Part shown: positions 17,837 through 27,520 of the stretch, one piece after another
Layout: the number at the start of each line of letters is the position of its first letter
Numbering within the stretch: position 1 is the stretch's first letter
The notes under the pieces: model-generated
What the model saw: only the letters and a program-made list of their open reading frames with translations
The model's database searches: none
Told to the model about the DNA's origin: nothing
DNA from: Streptomyces altiplanensis
Lineage (GTDB): Bacteria > Actinomycetota > Actinomycetes > Streptomycetales > Streptomycetaceae
Reading direction: 5' to 3'
Assembly (NCBI GenBank): GCA_003719395.1
Contig: RHMC01000006.1
Span: 1 to 64,000 of the forward strand
Length of the DNA stretch: 64,000 nucleotides
Program-made: the position numbers and the translations under genes

Positions 17837-18995
17837 ATGAGCAGCGAGAACCTCCCCCAGAGCCCTGCGCAGGAGTCCCGCAAGCCGCGGGTGGCCGTCG
17901 TCTTCGGCGGTCGCAGCTCCGAGCACGCCATCTCGGTCGTCACGGCCGGCGCCGTACTGCGGTCCATCGACCGGGAGAAGTACGACGTACTGCCGATCGG
18001 CATCACGACGGACGGCCGCTGGGCGCTGACCGCCGACGAGCCCGACCGGATGGCCATCGCCGACCGGACGCTGCCGAGCGTCGAAAACCTCGCCGAATCG
18101 ACCGAGGGCGGCGTGGTGCTCTCGGTCGACCCGAGCAGCCGCGAAGTCGTCTACAGCGAGCCGGGCTCGGTGCCCAAGGCGCTGGGCGAGGTCGACGTGG
18201 TCTTCCCCATGCTGCACGGCCCGTACGGCGAGGACGGCACCCTCCAGGGCCTCCTGGAGCTCTCCGGTGTCCCGTACGTCGGCTCCGGTGTGCTCGCCTC
18301 GGCCGTCGGCCAGGACAAGGAGTACATGAAGCGGGTGTTCCTCTCCTTCGGGCTGCCGGTCGGCCCGTACGAGGTCATCCGTCCCCGGGAGTGGGAAAAC
18401 GATCCTTCCGCCGCCCGCAAGAAGATCGTCGACTTCGCCGGCGAGCACGGCTGGCCGCTCTTCGTGAAGCCCGCCCGCGGCGGCTCCTCGATGGGCATCA
18501 CCAAGGTGGACGACCTGTCCGGCCTCGACGCGGCGATCGAGGAGGCGCAGCGCCACGACCCCAAGATCCTCGTCGAGTCGCTGCTGCGCGGCCGCGAGAT
18601 CGAGTGCGGTGTGCTGGAGTTCGAGGACGGGCCCGCGCGCGAGCGTGCCCGCCGAGATCCCGCCCGTCACGGCCCACGACTTCTACGACTTCGAGGCGAA
18701 GTACATCGACTCGGCGGCCGGTCTGGTGCCCGCGCCGCTGACCGAGGAGCAGACCGCCGAGGTGCGGCGGCTCGCGGTCGAGGCGTTCGACGCCGCGTCC
18801 TGCGAAGGTCTCGTACGGGCCGACTTCTTCCTGCTCGACAGCGGCGAGTTCGTCATCAACGAGATCAACACGATGCCGGGCTTCACGCCGATCTCCATGT
18901 ACCCGCGGATGTGGCAGGAGACCGGGGTGTCCTACCCGGAGCTCGTCGACCGGCTGATCCAGGCCGCCCTGCGCCGCCCGACGGGACTGCGCTGA
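17837..18995 (+). CDS. ddlA: D-alanine--D-alanine ligase (one frameshift)
   Basis: ATP-grasp ligase making the D-Ala-D-Ala dipeptide of peptidoglycan. Features are VAVVFGGRSSEHAIS, MLHGPYGEDGTLQGLLE, the ATP-grasp LFVKPARGGSSMGITKV, and the Mg-binding VINEINTMPGFTPISMYP. An extra C in GGGCCCGCG near 18640 breaks the frame between ECGVLEFEDG and SVPAEIPPVTAHDFYDF; corrected it is about 385 residues, normal for DdlA. It starts at ATG 17837 after a 146-bp gap from gpsA. Convergent with the DUF3515 gene. Confidence 0.95.
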
Positions 18996-19017
18996 AGACG
19001 GGAGCCGGGCGGCAGCG

Positions 19018-19487
19018 CTAGAGGCTGTCCGGCACCGTCTTCTCCACCGGCCCCGCGAAGGCCGCCAACGGCGTGACGTCGTGGGCGTACTTCGCGGGGA
19101 GCGTGACTTCGACGTACGCCTCGCGGTACGTGGTGGTGAACCGCGGGCCGCCGTCCTCCTGCCGTTCCAGCATCCAGTTGACGCCGTCCGCTTCCACCCC
19201 CTGCGCCTGCGGATCGCTCATCTTCTCCGGCCGGGGGACGCCGCAGCGCAGTACGATCGCCGGATCCCCCCATACGGCGGTGAGGTCCGACTCCGGGTCG
19301 CGGTGCGCCGCTCCTGCCCGTCGACGGTCTCGGGCAGTTCACGGTGCAGCGCCCGGCACACCTCGGCCTCTTGCGAGGACGGGGTGGGAACCGGGACCGC
19401 CACGGCATCGTCCGTGAAGGAGCAGCCGGATGCGGCAAGCAGCAGGGCGGCGGACGACAGCGACAGCAGCCGGCGGGAAGTGGTCAC
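19018..19487 (-). CDS. DUF3515-type lipoprotein (one frameshift)
   Basis: From GTG 19487 it has a signal sequence with lipobox: MTTSRRLLSLSSAALLLAAS followed by GC, so Cys21 would be lipidated. The mature part contains PTPSSQEAEVCRALHRELPET, a WGDPAIVLRCGVPRPEKMSD segment and ends VEKTVPDSL. One base is missing near 19305. About 156 residues when corrected. The family is common in actinobacteria; the function is unknown and it is probably located on the outer face of the membrane. The product may be in an operon with the Lrp-type gene 20 bp upstream. Confidence 0.8.
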
Positions 19488-19507
19488 CGGCCAAGGGTAG
19501 ACGGGGG

Positions 19508-19741
19508 CTAGAGGTGCACGACCGGGCAGGTCAGCGTGCGGGTGATGCCGTCCACTTGCTGGATCTTGGCGACCACCATGCGGCCGAGTTCGTCCACGGT
19601 GTCGGCCTGTGCGCGCACGATCACGTCATAGGGTCCGGTCACGTCCTCGGCCTGGATCACTCCCGGAATCTTGCCGATGAGGTCGGCGACGGTCGACGCC
19701 TTGCCCACCTCGGTCTGAATGAGGATGTACGCCTGTACCAC
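19508..19741 (-). CDS. Stand-alone Lrp/AsnC effector-binding domain protein
   Basis: A 77-residue protein that is only the ligand-binding (RAM) domain of Lrp/AsnC regulators: VQAYILIQTEVGKASTVADL, IPGVIQAEDVTGPYDVIVRA, and ITRTLTCPVVHL. There is no helix-turn-helix, so it does not bind DNA by itself; such proteins form oligomers that bind amino acids and may modulate full-length partners. The GTG at 19741 has a GGAGG 4 bases upstream. It is divergent from thiL and upstream of the DUF3515 gene. Confidence 0.88.
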   Translation of the reverse strand: MVQAYILIQTEVGKASTVADLIGKIPGVIQAEDVTGPYDVIVRAQADTVDELGRMVVAKIQQVDGITRTLTCPVVHL

Positions 19742-19944
19742 GGAACCTCCAGGGCGGCCACGAGGATCATGTGGGGGAAAGAGACGCCACCGTATCGCGT
19801 CGTCGCGGGCAGCGGGGAGACCTGCGCGGCCGTCGTCGTCCGGCGCGTGGCGTACGGAGATCAGAAGTTGACGTATGTGTTGACGGTACCTACAGCAGTG
19901 ATGGCTCGCGACCGCAAGCGCACTGGGGCAGAAGGGGCACATCC

Positions 19945-20931
19945 ATGAAGGGCACTGTGGGTGAACTGGGGGAGTTCGGGCTCATCGACAAGCTCACCTC
20001 CCGGCTCACCACCACCCCGGCGGTACGGCTGGGGCCCGGCGACGACGCCGCCGTCGTGGCCGCGCCCGACCGGCGGGTCGTGGCGAGTACGGACATCCTG
20101 CTCGAGGGGCGCCACTTCCGGCGCGACTGGTCGACGGCGTACGACGTGGGCCGCAAGGCCGCGGCCCAGAACCTCGCCGACATCGCCGCCATGGGCGCGG
20201 TTCCGACCGCGCTGCTCCTCGGCCTGGTCGTCCCCGCCGAACTCCCGGTCAGCTGGCCGACCGAACTCATGGACGGCATCAGGGACGAATGCCAGGTCGC
20301 GGGCGCGGCCGTCGTCGGCGGTGACGTCGTACGCGGCGAGACCATCACCGTGGCGATCACCGCGCTCGGCGATCTGCGCAACCACGAACCGGTGACCCGG
20401 TCCGGCGCCCAGCCCGGCGATGTCGTCGCCGTCACCGGCTGGTTGGGCTGGTCGGCGGCCGGACTCGCGGTCCTCTCGCGCGGCTTCCGCTCGCCGCGCG
20501 CCTTCGTCGAGGCGCACCGGCGCCCCGAGCCGCCGTACCACGCCGGCCCTGCGGCGGCCGGGCTCGGCGCCACCGCCATGACCGACGTCAGTGACGGGCT
20601 CGTCGCCGACCTCGGGCACATCGCGCAGGCCAGCAAGGTCCGCATCGACCTGCGGTCCGGGCTCATCGACATCCCGAGCCAGATGTCGGACATCGGGCAG
20701 GCGGTGGGCGTGGACCCGCTCCAGTGGGTGCTGACCGGGGGAGAGGACCACGCCATCGTGGCGACGTTCCCGCCGGACACGAAGCTGCCCGCCCGCTGGA
20801 AGGTGATCGGCGAGGTCCTCAACCCGTCGGCGCTGCCGCAGGTGACGGTCGACGGGGCGCCCTGGACGAGCAAGGGCGGCTGGGACCACTTCGGGGACGA
20901 TCACTTCGGGGACATCGAGACCGCCCCGTAG
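19945..20931 (+). CDS. thiL: Thiamine-monophosphate kinase
   Basis: A 328-residue enzyme of the AIR synthase/ThiL fold that phosphorylates thiamine monophosphate to the active diphosphate. Motifs are RLGPGDDAAVV, the metal/ATP site STDILLEGRHF, AAAQNLADIAAMGA, GGDVVRGE and TDVSDGLVADLGHI. It starts at ATG 19945 with an AAGGGG-type site. thiD follows after 24 bp, giving a thiamine pair. Length and frame are normal. Confidence 0.96.
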   Translation: MKGTVGELGEFGLIDKLTSRLTTTPAVRLGPGDDAAVVAAPDRRVVASTDILLEGRHFRRDWSTAYDVGRKAAAQNLADIAAMGAVPTALLLGLVVPAELPVSWPTELMDGIRDECQVAGAAVVGGDVVRGETITVAITALGDLRNHEPVTRSGAQPGDVVAVTGWLGWSAAGLAVLSRGFRSPRAFVEAHRRPEPPYHAGPAAAGLGATAMTDVSDGLVADLGHIAQASKVRIDLRSGLIDIPSQMSDIGQAVGVDPLQWVLTGGEDHAIVATFPPDTKLPARWKVIGEVLNPSALPQVTVDGAPWTSKGGWDHFGDDHFGDIETAP

Positions 20932-20955
20932 CCGGGGCGTACTAGATTCACAGGT

Positions 20956-21756
20956 ATGCGAATACTTCCTTGCGTCCTCACCGTCGCCGGATCCGACTCC
21001 GGCGGCGGTGCGGGCATCCAGGCCGACCTCAAGACGATGCTGGCCCTCGGTGTGCACGGCATGAGCGTGCTCACCGCGGTGACGGCGCAGAACTCCCTGG
21101 GCGTGCAAGGCGTCTGGGACCTGCCGGTGGAGGCCGTACGGGCCCAGTACCGCAGCGTCGTCGACGACATCGGCGTACAGGCCGTGAAGACCGGAATGCT
21201 GTCCTCGGCCGAACTCGTCGGGACGGTCGCCGAACTGCTGGCCGGAACCGAGGCCCCGGTGGTCGTCGACCCGGTGGGCGTCTCCAAGCACGGCGACCCG
21301 CTGCTCGCCGCCTCGGCCCTCGAATCCGTACGGACGAAGCTCCTGCCCACGGCGACCGTCGCCACCCCGAACCTCGACGAGGTGGCCCAGCTCACCGGCG
21401 TACGCGTCGAGTCCGAGGCCGGTCTGCGGCGGGCGGCCGGAGCGCTGCTCGAATTCGGGCCCCGCTGGGTGCTCGTCAAGGGCGGACACCTGCCGGGCGA
21501 CGCGGTGGACCTCCTGACGGACGGCACCGAGGAGCACTGGCTCCGCGCTCCCCGGCACGACAACCGGCACACCCACGGGACGGGCTGCACGCTGGCCTCC
21601 GCGATCGCCTCGGGCCTGGCCAAGGGGCTCGACGTGCCGCAGGCCGTGGCCGCCGCCAAGGAGTACGTGACCGAGGCCATCGCCGCCGGGTTCGCGCTCG
21701 GTGCGGGGATCGGGCCGGTCGACCACGGCTGGCGGCTCAGGAACAGCCAGGAGTAG
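20956..21756 (+). CDS. thiD: Hydroxymethylpyrimidine/phosphomethylpyrimidine kinase
   Basis: A 266-residue ribokinase-fold enzyme that phosphorylates HMP and HMP-P in thiamine biosynthesis. Signatures are [20 protein letters not shown] at the N-terminus, [15 protein letters not shown], and the anion-hole motif [18 protein letters not shown]. It begins at ATG 20956 behind thiL and ends before a bidirectional terminator. The frame is intact. Confidence 0.97.
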   Translation: MRILPCVLTVAGSDSGGGAGIQADLKTMLALGVHGMSVLTAVTAQNSLGVQGVWDLPVEAVRAQYRSVVDDIGVQAVKTGMLSSAELVGTVAELLAGTEAPVVVDPVGVSKHGDPLLAASALESVRTKLLPTATVATPNLDEVAQLTGVRVESEAGLRRAAGALLEFGPRWVLVKGGHLPGDAVDLLTDGTEEHWLRAPRHDNRHTHGTGCTLASAIASGLAKGLDVPQAVAAAKEYVTEAIAAGFALGAGIGPVDHGWRLRNSQE

Positions 21757-21811
21757 CCCTTCAGCGCCTCCGGCAGGTCAGCGAGGCGCCGGGGCTTGCC
21801 CGGACACAAAA

Positions 21812-21846
21812 AAGAACCGGCCCACCGCGAGGGTGAGCCGGTTCTT
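21812..21846. terminator. Bidirectional terminator between thiD and rpmB
   Basis: AAGAACCGG (21812-21820) pairs with CCGGTTCTT (21838-21846), extended inward by CCACC/GGTG; A-rich upstream on one strand and T-rich on the other suit both convergent genes. Confidence 0.85.
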
Positions 21847-21880
21847 AAGCAACCAGCAGGTGGCCGCGCTTGGCGTTACG

Positions 21881-22066
21881 TCAGCGCGAGACCTTGCCGG
21901 CCTTGATGCACGAGGTACAGGCGTTGAGCCGCTTCGGCGTCCGACCGACCACTGCACGCACGCGCTGGATGTTGGGGTTCCAGCGACGGGACGTACGGCG
22001 GTGCGAGTGCGAAATGTTGTTGCCGAAGCCCGGCCCCTTGCCGCAGACGTCGCAGTTGGCAGCCAC
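21881..22066 (-). CDS. rpmB: 50S ribosomal protein L28 (zinc-ribbon form)
   Basis: A 61-residue L28 with two CxxC pairs ([12 protein letters not shown] and [12 protein letters not shown]), so this is the zinc-binding C+ form; streptomycetes also keep zinc-free paralogues elsewhere for zinc starvation. Conserved [18 protein letters not shown] is present. It starts at ATG 22066. A perfect 20-bp palindrome lies 35 bp upstream in the leader. Monocistronic, facing thiD. Confidence 0.97.
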   Translation of the reverse strand: MAANCDVCGKGPGFGNNISHSHRRTSRRWNPNIQRVRAVVGRTPKRLNACTSCIKAGKVSR

Positions 22067-22100
22067 GGGTCACTCCAAAGACTTCAGATGCACTTACAGG

Positions 22101-22120
22101 GATCCCGGCATGCCGGGATC
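22101..22120. promoter_or_regulatory. Perfect 20-bp palindrome upstream of rpmB
   Basis: GATCCCGGCATGCCGGGATC is its own reverse complement and ends 35 bp before the rpmB ATG. As RNA it folds into an 8-bp stem with a CAUG loop; as DNA it could be an operator. Either way it is positioned for leader regulation. Confidence 0.6.
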
Positions 22121-22319
22121 GAAGAATCGAGTGGCGTAGCCGGGGGAAAGTCCCGATTTTCATCGGGCAACCGGAGCAGCATACATCGGCTGCTCCCGTA
22201 CAACGAAACTACCACGGCTCCCGGGCCCCCCGTCCGGTCCCCCGGCTCCGCCCCCGCCTCCTGCGTGGCGCATCGCGCGACTACCCTGCGGTGCAACCCG
22301 CTCTCAAGGAGGACGCCAG

Positions 22320-23972
22320 GTGCCGCAGACCCTCGACGCCGTCGCGGTACGCACCTGGTGCTCGCTCGCCCTGGAGGCGCTGGGCAGGGCCCGCGAGGAA
22401 ATCGACGCGATCAACGTCTACCCGGTCGCGGACGGGGACACCGGCACCAACCTCTACCTGACCGTGGAATCCGCCGCCCAGGCCGTCGAAGCGGTCTTCA
22501 CCGCGCACGAGACCGTCACCGGCGCCGCCGCTGTGCAGGCCCCGGGCCCGGCTCTCGCGGACGCGGTACGGGCGATGGCGCACGGCGCCCTCATCGGCGC
22601 CCGGGGCAACTCCGGAACCATCCTGGCGCAGCTGCTGCGCGGCATGGCACAGGTGCTGTCCGACGGCACCGCCGACGCCGACGGTCTGCGCCGCGCACTG
22701 CGCAGGGCCGCCGAATCGGCGTACCAGGCGGTCGCGCACCCCGTCGAAGGCACGGTCCTCACTGTCGCCACCGCCGCTGCCACGGCCGCCGGGAGCACGG
22801 GCACCACCCCCGCCGAGGTGGTGCGCGCGGCGTACAGAAGGGGCGCGCACCGCACTCGACGCGACCCCCCACCAGCTGGCCGTGCTCGGCCGCGCGGGCG
22901 TCGTCGACGCGGGCGGGCGGGGTCTGGTGGCCGTGCTCGGCGCCCTGGTCGAAGCGGTCTCGGGCGAGGCCGTCGCCGTACGCAAGCGGGAAGCGCCCGC
23001 GCCGCTGCCCGCCGCCGACGGCTGCCCGGCGGACGTGGAGCGGGCGGACGCGGTGCCGGAGGGCGGCCCCGCCTTCGAGGTGATCTACCTCCTGGAGGCG
23101 GACGACACGGCGGTGGCCCGGCTGCGGACCCGGCTCGACGGACTCGGGGACTCGCTCGACGACGTCGGCGGCGACGGCCTGTGGAACGTGCACGTGCACG
23201 TCGACGACGCGCGTGGCCGCGGTGGAGGCGGGCGTCGAGGCCGGCCGGCCGTACCGGATCCGCATTACGCACTTCGCCGCCGACCGGATCGCGCCGCCCC
23301 GGGAACGCGCCGCATCGCGCGGTCGTCGCGGTCGTGCCGGCGAAGGCCTCGCGGGACTGTGCGCGGAGGCCGGCGCGACCACGGTGCTCGCGCGCCCGGG
23401 GGAGCCGCCCGCGAGCGGGGAACTGGCGGAGGCGATCCGGCGCGCCCACGCGCGCGAGGTCGTCCTGCTGCCCAACGACGCCGACCTGCGGCACACCGCG
23501 GCCGCGGCGGCGGAACAGGTCCGTGCCGAAGGGGTACGGGTCGCCCTCATCCCGACCCGCGCGGCGGTCCAGGGCATCGCGGCCCTCGCCGTCCACGAAC
23601 CGGAGCGCCGGCTTCGACGAGGACGTCGTCGCGATGACGTCGGCGGCCGGCGCCACCCGATACGGCGAACTGACCGTCGCCGAACGCCAGTCCTGGACGA
23701 TGGCCGGCATCTGCCAGGCCGGCGACGTGCTCGGCCTGATCGACGGCGACGTGGTCGTGATCGGCTCCGACCTGACGGCGGCGGCCCGCACGGTCCTGGA
23801 CCGGATGCTGGCGGCGGGCGGCGAAATGGTCACCCTGGTCCTGGGGGAGGCGGCGCCGGAGAGCCTGGCGGAGTACCTGGAGGCGCACGTCCGGGAGTCC
23901 CACCTGGCGGTGGACACGGTGACGTACGACGGCGGCCGCCAGTCGTCCCCCCTCCTGATCGGCGTCGAGTAG
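22320..23972 (+). CDS. DAK phosphatase (DhaL/YloV-type) domain protein (frameshifted)
   Basis: A YloV/FakA-like protein. The N-terminal DhaL domain reads INVYPVADGDTGTNLYLTVES (the DGDTGTN metal/nucleotide site) and GARGNSGTILAQLLRGMA. A central part (RAGVVDAGGRGLVAVL, FEVIYLLEADDTAVARL, GDGLWNVHVHVDD) and a C-terminal DegV-linked part (VVLLPNDADLRHTAAAAAEQ, GLIDGDVVVIGSDLTAAART) follow. The frame breaks near 22850, 23210, 23300 and 23610, all short indels. FakA-type proteins phosphorylate fatty acids carried by DegV/FakB, but no fakB is adjacent. GTG 22320 follows an AAGGAGG site. Upstream of recG, as in many actinobacteria. Confidence 0.85.
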   Translation: MPQTLDAVAVRTWCSLALEALGRAREEIDAINVYPVADGDTGTNLYLTVESAAQAVEAVFTAHETVTGAAAVQAPGPALADAVRAMAHGALIGARGNSGTILAQLLRGMAQVLSDGTADADGLRRALRRAAESAYQAVAHPVEGTVLTVATAAATAAGSTGTTPAEVVRAAYRRGAHRTRRDPPPAGRARPRGRRRRGRAGSGGRARRPGRSGLGRGRRRTQAGSARAAARRRRLPGGRGAGGRGAGGRPRLRGDLPPGGGRHGGGPAADPARRTRGLARRRRRRRPVERARARRRRAWPRWRRASRPAGRTGSALRTSPPTGSRRPGNAPHRAVVAVVPAKASRDCARRPARPRCSRARGSRPRAGNWRRRSGAPTRARSSCCPTTPTCGTPRPRRRNRSVPKGYGSPSSRPARRSRASRPSPSTNRSAGFDEDVVAMTSAAGATRYGELTVAERQSWTMAGICQAGDVLGLIDGDVVVIGSDLTAAARTVLDRMLAAGGEMVTLVLGEAAPESLAEYLEAHVRESHLAVDTVTYDGGRQSSPLLIGVE

Positions 23973-24051
23973 CGCTTTCCCTGCCCGCCCGGCCCCGGGA
24001 GCGGCGCCGCCCGTGAGGGAGGGTGGCCCGTTGTCAGTGGCGTGGTGTGCA

Positions 24052-26264
24052 ATGGATCCCGTGCCCGCGCTCGACGAACCACTCAAGAAGACGCTCGGCG
24101 GCACCACCGCGAAGGTGATGGCCGAGCACCTCGACCTGCACACGGTCGGTGACCTGCTGCACCACTACCCCCGGCGGTACGCCGAGCGCGGTGAGCTGAC
24201 CCAGCTCGCCGACATCCCGCTCGACGAACACGCCACCGTGGTCGCCCAGGTCGCCGACGCCCGGGTCCTGCGGTTCAACAACGGCAAGGGCCAGCGCCTG
24301 GAGGTGACCCTCACCGACGGCAGCGGACGGCTCCAGCTGGTCTTCTTCGGCAAGTCGATCTACCACCACCAGAAGGAACTGCTGCCGGGCCGCCGCGGCA
24401 TGTTCTCCGGCAAGGTCGGCATGTTCCGCAACATCCGCCAGCTCTCCCACCCGGCGTACGAAATGCTCGGCAAGGACAGCGGCGCCGATGCCGTCGAGGC
24501 CTGGGCGAACCAGCTGATCCCGCTCTACCCGGCCTGCTCCCAGATGGAGAGCTGGAAGATCGCCAAGACGGTCGACGTGGTCCTGGCCTCGATGGAGGCC
24601 ACCGACTGGCAGGAGATCGCCGACCCCCTGCCGCCCGCCCTGCGCCGGGGCCGCGGGCTCACCGGCCTGCCGACGCGTTCCGCAAGGTCCACCGCCCGCG
24701 CACGAAGGCGGACATCGCCGAGGCGCGGGACCGTCTCAAGTGGGACGAGGCGTTCGTCCTCCAGGTGGCGCTCGCCCGGCGCCGGTTCGCCGACACCCAG
24801 CTCCCGGCCGTCGCCCGCAGGCCCGCCCCCGGCGGCCTGCTCGACGCGTTCGACGCCAAGCTGCCCTTCACCCTCACCGACGGCCAGCAGAAGGTCTCCA
24901 AGGAGATCTTCGACGACCTGGCCACCGACCACCCCATGCACCGCCTCCTCCAGGGCGAGGTCGGCAGCGGCAAGACCATGTCGCGCTGCGCGCCATGCTC
25001 GCCGTCGTCGACGCGGGCGGCCAGGCCGCGATGCTCGCGCCCACCGAGCGCTCGCCCAGCAGCACCACCGGTCGATCACCGAGATGATGGGCGAGCTGGC
25101 CGAGGGCGGCATGCTCGGCGGCGCGGAGCAGGGCACCAAGGTCGTACTGCTCACCGGCTCCATGGGCGTGCCCGCCCGCCGCCAGGCCCTCCTCGACCTG
25201 GTGACGGGCGAGGCGGGCATCGTCATCGGTACGCACGCGCTGATCGAGGACAAGGTGCAGTTCCACGACCTCGGCCTGGTCGTCGTCGACGAGCAGCACC
25301 GCTTCGGCGTCGAGCAGCGCGACGCCCTGCGCTCCAAGGGCAAGCAGCCCCCGCACCTGCTGGTGATGACGGCGACCCCGATCCCGCGCACGGTCGCGAT
25401 GACCGTCTTCGGGGATCTGGAGACCTCGGTGCTCGACCAGCTTCCGGCCGGCCGCTCGCCCATCGCCACCCACGTGGTCCCCGCCAAGGACAAGCCGCAC
25501 TTCCTCGCCCGCGCGTGGGAGCGCGTGCGCGAGGAAGTGGAGAACGGACACCAGGCGTACGTCGTCTGCCCCCGCATCGGCGACGGCGACGACGACCCGA
25601 AGGCCGCCAGGGCCGCCACGAAGAAGCAGGCCGAGGAGGACCCCGAGAAGCGGCCGCCGCTCGCGGTCCTGGAGATCGCCGAGCAGATCGCCGCCGGGCC
25701 GCTCAAGGGCCTGCGCGTCGAAGTCCTGCACGGACGGATGCAGCCCGACGACAAGGACGCCGTGATGCGCCGCTTCTCCGCGGGAGAGACGGACGTCCTG
25801 GTCGCCACCACCGTCATCGAGGTCGGCGTGAACGTCCCCAACGCCACCGCGATGGTGATCATGGACGCCGACCGGTTCGGCGTGTCGCAGCTGCACCAGC
25901 TGCGCGGCCGGGTGGGGCGCGGCGCGGCCCCCGGGCTGTGTCTGCTGGTCAGCGAGGCGCACGAGGCGAGCCCGGCCCGCGCCCGCCTCTCCGCGGTGGC
26001 CGCCACCCTCGACGGCTTCGAGCTGTCCCGCATCGATCTCGAACAGCGCCGCGAGGGCGACGTACTCGGCCAGGCCCAGTCCGGTGTCAGGTCGTCCCTG
26101 CGGATGCTCGCCGTCATCGAGGACGAGGAGGTCATCGTGGCGGCCCGCGAGGAGGCCGTCGCGTCGTCGCCGACGACCCCGAGCTCGAACGGCTCCCCGA
26201 GCTGCGCACCGCCCTCGACGCTCTTCTCGACAAGGAGAGGGAGCAGTATCTCGACAAGGGCTGA
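24052..26264 (+). CDS. recG: ATP-dependent DNA helicase RecG (frameshifted)
   Basis: Branched-DNA helicase acting on stalled forks and Holliday junctions. The N-terminal wedge/OB domain has LLHHYPRRYAERGELTQLAD; the helicase core has the Walker A GEVGSGKT, DEQHRFGVEQR (DExH), TATPIPRTVAMT, and QLHQLRGRVGRG (motif VI). Four frame breaks, near 24670, 24980, 25050 and 26165, each fit loss of one G from a GG doublet (CCGGAC, ATGGTC, GAGGCG, GCGGTC). Corrected length is about 738 residues, normal. Start ATG 24052 (MDPVPALDEPLKK). Confidence 0.95.
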
Positions 26265-26333
26265 CAATGGGTGGAGCGGTATCCCCTCCGCTCATGGCCC
26301 GTCCACCGCACACGACCCTAGGACCCGACACCC

Positions 26334-26917
26334 ATGACCCGCGTGATCGCCGGCACGGCCGGCGGACGCCGCCTGGCCGTCCCGCCGGGCAACGGCACCC
26401 GCCCCACATCCGACCGCGCGCGCGAGGGCCTCTTCTCCACCTGGGAGCGCTGCTCGGCACGCTCGAAGGCACCAGGATCGCCGACCTGTACGCGGGCTCG
26501 GGCGCCGTGGGCCTGGAGGCGCTGTCCCGCGGCGCCGTGCACGCCGCTGCTCGTCGAGGCGACAGCAGGGCCGCCCGCACCGTCCGGGACAACGTCCGTA
26601 CGCTCGGCCTGCCCGGCGCCGAGGTCAGGGCGGGCAAGGCGGAGCAGATCGTCACGGGCCCGGCCCCCGGGACGCCGTACGACGTGGTGTTCCTCGACCC
26701 TCCGTACGCCGTCACCGACGACGATCTTCGCGAGATCCTCCTCACACTCCGCACCCAGGGCTGGCTCACGGACGATGCCGTCGCCACCGTGGAGCGCAGC
26801 ACCAGAGGCGGCGAATTCAAGTGGCCCAAGGGATTCGAGCCACTGCGGGCCCGTCGCTACGGCGAGGGGACGCTTTGGTACGGTCGCGCCGCCGCTACGT
26901 GCGAAGACGCACGATGA
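26334..26917 (+). CDS. rsmD: 16S rRNA (guanine966-N2)-methyltransferase RsmD (frameshifted)
   Basis: SAM-dependent methyltransferase acting on 16S rRNA in the 30S subunit. It has the N-terminal [14 protein letters not shown] and [14 protein letters not shown], motif [19 protein letters not shown], and the catalytic FLDPPYA. One G is missing in GAGGCG near 26448, and an inserted and a deleted C lie between 26540 and 26565. Corrected length is about 194 residues, slightly longer than usual. coaD begins 26 bp downstream, a common pairing. Confidence 0.92.
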
Positions 26918-26943
26918 CCGGACCGGAGAGCGAGGGACTTCAG

Positions 26944-27423
26944 ATGCGCCGCGCAGTCTGTCCCGGGTCATTCGACCCGATCACCAATGGACATCTCGAC
27001 ATCATTGCCCGCGCCTCCAAGCTGTACGACGTCGTACACGTCGCGGTGATGATCAACCAGTCGAAGCAGGGACTGTTCACGATCGAGGAACGGATCGGCC
27101 TGATCCGCGAGATCACCGCCGAGTTCGGCAACGTCGAGGTCGAGTCCTTCCACGGCCTCCTCGTCGACTTCTGCAAGGAGCGCGACATCCCGGCCATCGT
27201 GAAGGGCCTGCGCGCGGTCAGCGACTTCGACTACGAGCTGCAGATGGCCCAGATGAACAACGGCCTCTCGGGCGTCGAGACCTTGTTCGTCCCCACCAAC
27301 CCCACCTACAGCTTCCTCTCCTCCAGCCTGGTCAAGGAGGTCGCGGCCTGGGGCGGCGACGTCTCCCACCTGGTCCCCCCGAGGGTCCTCGGCGCGCTCA
27401 CCGAGCGTCTCGCCCGGAAGTGA
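26944..27423 (+). CDS. coaD: Phosphopantetheine adenylyltransferase
   Basis: A 159-residue enzyme that makes dephospho-CoA from 4'-phosphopantetheine and ATP. The (T/H)xGH-type nucleotide motif is [15 protein letters not shown] at the N-terminus; the second motif is [12 protein letters not shown]. Start ATG 26944 ([12 protein letters not shown]) matches the family. It sits directly after rsmD. The frame is intact and length exact. Confidence 0.98.
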   Translation: MRRAVCPGSFDPITNGHLDIIARASKLYDVVHVAVMINQSKQGLFTIEERIGLIREITAEFGNVEVESFHGLLVDFCKERDIPAIVKGLRAVSDFDYELQMAQMNNGLSGVETLFVPTNPTYSFLSSSLVKEVAAWGGDVSHLVPPRVLGALTERLARK

Positions 27424-27520
27424 CGATCTGACGGAACGTCATCAGGTGTCGGACGGGGGCCGACTGCCCGTACAGTCGTCCCGTCCGTCTCCAGCCGGAA
27501 GAACAGGTGGCGAGCACACG

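Noticed and set aside
19861-21726. A 621-codon minus-strand frame opposite thiL and thiD
   Set aside because: thiL and thiD are complete and conserved on the plus strand; this is an antisense shadow.
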